A stretch of DNA of 64,000 nt from JBNJGB01 sp051747385 (GTDB taxonomy: Bacteria; Myxococcota_A; UBA9042; PHBI01; JACKFB01). The stretch is from contig JBNJGB010000031.1 of the NCBI GenBank assembly GCA_051747385.1, positions 17,209 through 81,208 of the forward strand. Reading direction: 5' to 3'. The notes beneath the pieces were generated by a model. It saw only the letters and a list, made by a program, of their open reading frames with translations, had not been told where the DNA came from and made no database searches. Within the stretch, counting starts at the first letter, position 1, and each line of letters starts with the position of its first letter. The translations under genes and the position numbers were made by a program. Shown here one piece after another: positions 62,036 through 64,000 of this stretch.

Positions 62036-64000
62036 ATGAACACTGGCCAGCGGTTCTTCTACTTCATCTTGGCATTGGCACTCATCAGTGCGGCCGGTGC
62101 ACTCAACGGCTGTGACGCGGAAGGGTCCCCGGAACAACGATCCATATCCACCCCCGACAGTTCTTCGGCGGATACGGCAGATACCGTCGGGGATGACTCG
62201 TACAATTCCGACGCGCCGGGCCACACCGTTGATCGGGACGAAGCCGATCGAGCGCATTCGGGAGATGTGGAGGCCGTGCGCGGGGGCCAGACCGGCCACT
62301 CCTGCCAGGGTCGGTGCAGTACTTACCAGAAAGGAGCTTCGTGCCAATGTGACGAGGCTTGCTTTCAAGCCGGCGACTGCTGCGACGACGCGTGTGATGT
62401 GTGTTCCGCCGACTTCAGCTTCGAGTGTCAATGTCGGCCCAATTGCACCGGGAAGCTCTGCGGACCGGACGGGTGTGGTGGCACGTGCGGAAGCTGCGAC
62501 GGCGGATACGTCTGTTCCGGCGGGCAGTGCCTCCCCGCGGGCGACTCCACGCAGGAGTGTGGCGACGGCGTGTGCGAGGCGGGGGAGACCTGCGACAACT
62601 GCTACACGGACTGCGGCTGTCATGCTGGGGAAACCTGTGACGACGACCAGTGCGTGCCAGCCACGTGCGATGGCAAGATGTGCGGTCCGGACGGCCAAGG
62701 GGGCTCCTGCGGAAGTTGCTCCGATGGTGAGGTCTGCAATGAAGGCAAGTGTCAGGCCCCCATGCCTCCGGGATGGCCCGGGGAGTGCGATGACGAGGGT
62801 TCTCGCGATTCGGGAGAGGAGAACTGCACCGCCAGCTGCGACGGATGCTGCGAATGCTGCGACTGCTGCAATGCGTGCGCAGGCCCGGGCGGTTGTGATT
62901 ACGATTGCGGGGGCGATTCCCAGGGCTGCGATGACAAGTGGGGCAACAACGGCCAGAGCTGTGACAAGCACGGCAAGAAGTGCGGCGAGCACGACACTAA
63001 GTGCAACGAGTGTGACCAAAAGTGCGGCGAGCACGACAAGAAGTGCGGCGAGCACGACACTAAGTGCAACGAGTGTGACCAAAAGTGCGGCAAGCACGGC
63101 AAGAAGTGCGGCGAGCACGACACTAAGTGCAACGAGTGTGACCAAAAGTGCGGCAAGCACGGAAAGAAGTGCGGCGAGCACGACACTAAGTGCGACGAGT
63201 GTGACCAAAAGTGCGGCAAGCACGACAAGAAGTGCGGCAAGTACGACAAGAGCACATGCTGTTGCTGCTGTTGCTGTTGCATGGGACCGCAAGGGCCTGC
63301 TGGGCCGCCAGGCCCGACGGGTCCGCAGGGTCCGGCCGGCTCGATCGGTCCCACTGGCCCAGAGGGTCCCGCTGGCGCAGACGGTCCGGCCGGCCCGATC
63401 GGTCCGATGGGTCCCGAGGGGCCTGCCGGTCCGATGGGTCCCGAGGGGCCTGCTTGTCAGTCGGTCGTAGGAGCGTCTGAAGCCCCCGGGGCGAACTGCG
63501 AGTACGGCGGCGTGGCATATACGTCAGCCAGTGGCGTCGACTACGTCTGCAACGGAGCTCCCGGACCGGAAGGGCCGGAGGGCCCTGCCGGTCCGATGGG
63601 CGCCGAGGGGCCTGCCGGCGAGATCGGTCCCGAGGGGCCCGCCGGTCCAGAAGGCGCCGAGGGGCCCGCCGGTCCAGAGGGTGCCGAGGGGCCTGCCGGC
63701 CCGATCGGCCCTGAGGGGCCTGCCGGTCCAGAGGGCGCCGAGGGGCCCGCCGGTCCAGAGGGTGCCGAGGGGCCTGCCGGCCCGATCGGCCCTGAGGGGC
63801 CTGCCGGTCCAGAGGGTGCCGAGGGGCCCGCCGGTCCAGAGGGTCCGATCGGCCCTGAGGGGCCTGCCGGTCCGGAGGGCGCCGAGGGGCCCGCCGGTCC
63901 AGAGGGTGCCGAGGGGCCTGCCGGCCCGATCGGCCCTGAGGGGCCTGCCGGTCCAGAGGGCGCCGAGGGGCCCGCCGGTCCAGAGGGTGCCGAGGGGCCT
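62036..64000 (+). CDS. Cys-rich, collagen-like surface lipoprotein (cut by window edge)
   Basis: An open frame of 655 codons with no stop before the window edge. Order: signal peptide with lipobox LNGC (Cys26); an acidic Ser/Asp/Thr linker (27-88); a somatomedin-B-like domain at about 90-123 (CQGRC, CQCDEAC, DCCDDAC); Cys-rich repeats such as CGPDGCGGTCGSC and CGDGVCEAGETC (to about 245); a short CxxC-dense region; four 21-residue units with Cys every seven residues (316-399); eight consecutive Cys (408-415); then Gly-X-Y collagen-like tracts (417-473 and from 507) split by a Cys-containing spacer. Codon use (more TGT, GAT, GGT, AAT) is less GC-biased than its neighbours, suggesting acquisition. 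Probably an outer-surface fibre. Confidence 0.9.
   Translation, partial: MNTGQRFFYFILALALISAAGALNGCDAEGSPEQRSISTPDSSSADTADTVGDDSYNSDAPGHTVDRDEADRAHSGDVEAVRGGQTGHSCQGRCSTYQKGASCQCDEACFQAGDCCDDACDVCSADFSFECQCRPNCTGKLCGPDGCGGTCGSCDGGYVCSGGQCLPAGDSTQECGDGVCEAGETCDNCYTDCGCHAGETCDDDQCVPATCDGKMCGPDGQGGSCGSCSDGEVCNEGKCQAPMPPGWPGECDDEGSRDSGEENCTASCDGCCECCDCCNACAGPGGCDYDCGGDSQGCDDKWGNNGQSCDKHGKKCGEHDTKCNECDQKCGEHDKKCGEHDTKCNECDQKCGKHGKKCGEHDTKCNECDQKCGKHGKKCGEHDTKCDECDQKCGKHDKKCGKYDKSTCCCCCCCCMGPQGPAGPPGPTGPQGPAGSIGPTGPEGPAGADGPAGPIGPMGPEGPAGPMGPEGPACQSVVGASEAPGANCEYGGVAYTSASGVDYVCNGAPGPEGPEGPAGPMGAEGPAGEIGPEGPAGPEGAEGPAGPEGAEGPAGPIGPEGPAGPEGAEGPAGPEGAEGPAGPIGPEGPAGPEGAEGPAGPEGPIGPEGPAGPEGAEGPAGPEGAEGPAGPIGPEGPAGPEGAEGPAGPEGAEGP
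62981..63232 (+). repeat. Four 63-bp tandem repeats encoding Cys-heptad units
   Basis: Four near-identical 63-bp units, each encoding three heptads: CGEHDTK, CNECDQK (CDECDQK in the last) and CG(E/K)H(D/G)KK. Cys occupies the first position of every heptad, and an extra Cys is at position four of the middle heptad. The units are in frame, so copy number can vary without breaking the gene. Near identity at the DNA level shows recent expansion or homogenisation. Confidence 0.92.
63554..64000 (+). repeat. Collagen-like Gly-X-Y tandem repeat DNA
   Basis: The second collagen-like tract is built from nearly identical words, for example GCCGAGGGGCCTGCCGG and CCAGAGGGTGCCGAGG, encoding GPAGPEGAEGPAGPEG-type blocks with Gly every third residue and frequent Pro-Glu and Ala-Glu. 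It runs off the window. A homogeneous, in-frame array such as this is typically length-variable; assembly across it may be collapsed or expanded. Confidence 0.92.

Noticed and set aside
62960..63250. CRISPR-like regular repeats
   Set aside because: Units are contiguous 63-bp coding repeats with no unique spacers and keep the reading frame.
62015..63292. A 425-residue Leu/Val/Ala-rich frame on the minus strand, resembling a repetitive membrane protein
   Set aside because: It is the antisense of the Cys-heptad repeats; the repeated hydrophobic pattern is produced by the complementary codons. It has no ribosome site, and the plus-strand frame has lipobox and domain matches.

Overview
The window is GC-rich DNA with strong G/C third-position codon bias and frequent GTG or TTG starts. 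It encodes a transmembrane Ser/Thr kinase with a PEGA-like tail, TPR-PEGA proteins, many lipoproteins with Asp/Thr/Ala-rich linkers and Cys-rich modules, an ECF sigma/anti-sigma pair and menaquinone-linked anaerobic respiration. This gene style suggests Myxococcota (deltaproteobacterial, Bradymonadia- or Polyangia-like). That is an inference from gene content; the window has no rRNA or other taxonomic marker.

Layout. 0-5 kb (minus): a Bat-type cluster of a DUF4175-like coiled-coil membrane protein, a TPR/peptidase-MA protein and a truncated MoxR ATPase. 5.3-19.3 kb: ECF sigma and anti-sigma genes, envelope proteins (PEGA, formylglycine-enzyme-like and other lipoproteins), a kinase, then a DprE2/DprE1-like pair with a VTT membrane protein. 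19.7-28.2 kb: menB and two divergent operons. One encodes NrfD, a Tat-exported 4Fe-4S protein and a multihaem cytochrome. The other encodes NapD, NapA, a four-haem NapB-like protein and a NapF-like ferredoxin. Together they look like a menaquinol-to-nitrate chain that lacks NapC. 28-33 kb: a DUF4143-type ATPase with a twin palindromic operator, a thioredoxin/CcdA fusion, a broken amidohydrolase, a cold-shock gene and an ADP-ribosylglycohydrolase.

33.1-38.3 kb: three overlapping genes with four radical-SAM domains in all, including a tandem double radical-SAM protein and a radical-SAM/methyltransferase fusion. The fusion gene carries an in-frame copy of a dispersed repeat. 38.3-49 kb: an orphan nucleotidyltransferase, an aminotransferase relic, a lipase-like protein, a MaoC-FabG4-thiolase trio, a diacylglycerol-kinase-like enzyme and a condensation-domain-like protein. 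49-62 kb: Cys-rich and acidic-linker lipoproteins, a PcrA/UvrD helicase, a GH5 hydrolase, a threonine dehydratase, an ectoine hydroxylase without ectABC, and a DUF2325-like protein.

The window ends inside a striking lipoprotein (62,036 to beyond 64,000). It has a lipobox, a somatomedin-B-like domain, Cys-rich repeats, a cysteine-every-seven-residues repeat, eight consecutive cysteines and collagen-like Gly-X-Y tracts.

Three dispersed non-coding repeat families are present in two copies each: A (224 bp, perfect 9-10 bp target duplications), B (178/235 bp palindromic, one copy inside a gene) and C (145/163 bp, 9-10 bp target duplications). No tRNA, rRNA, CRISPR array or intact transposase gene was recognised.
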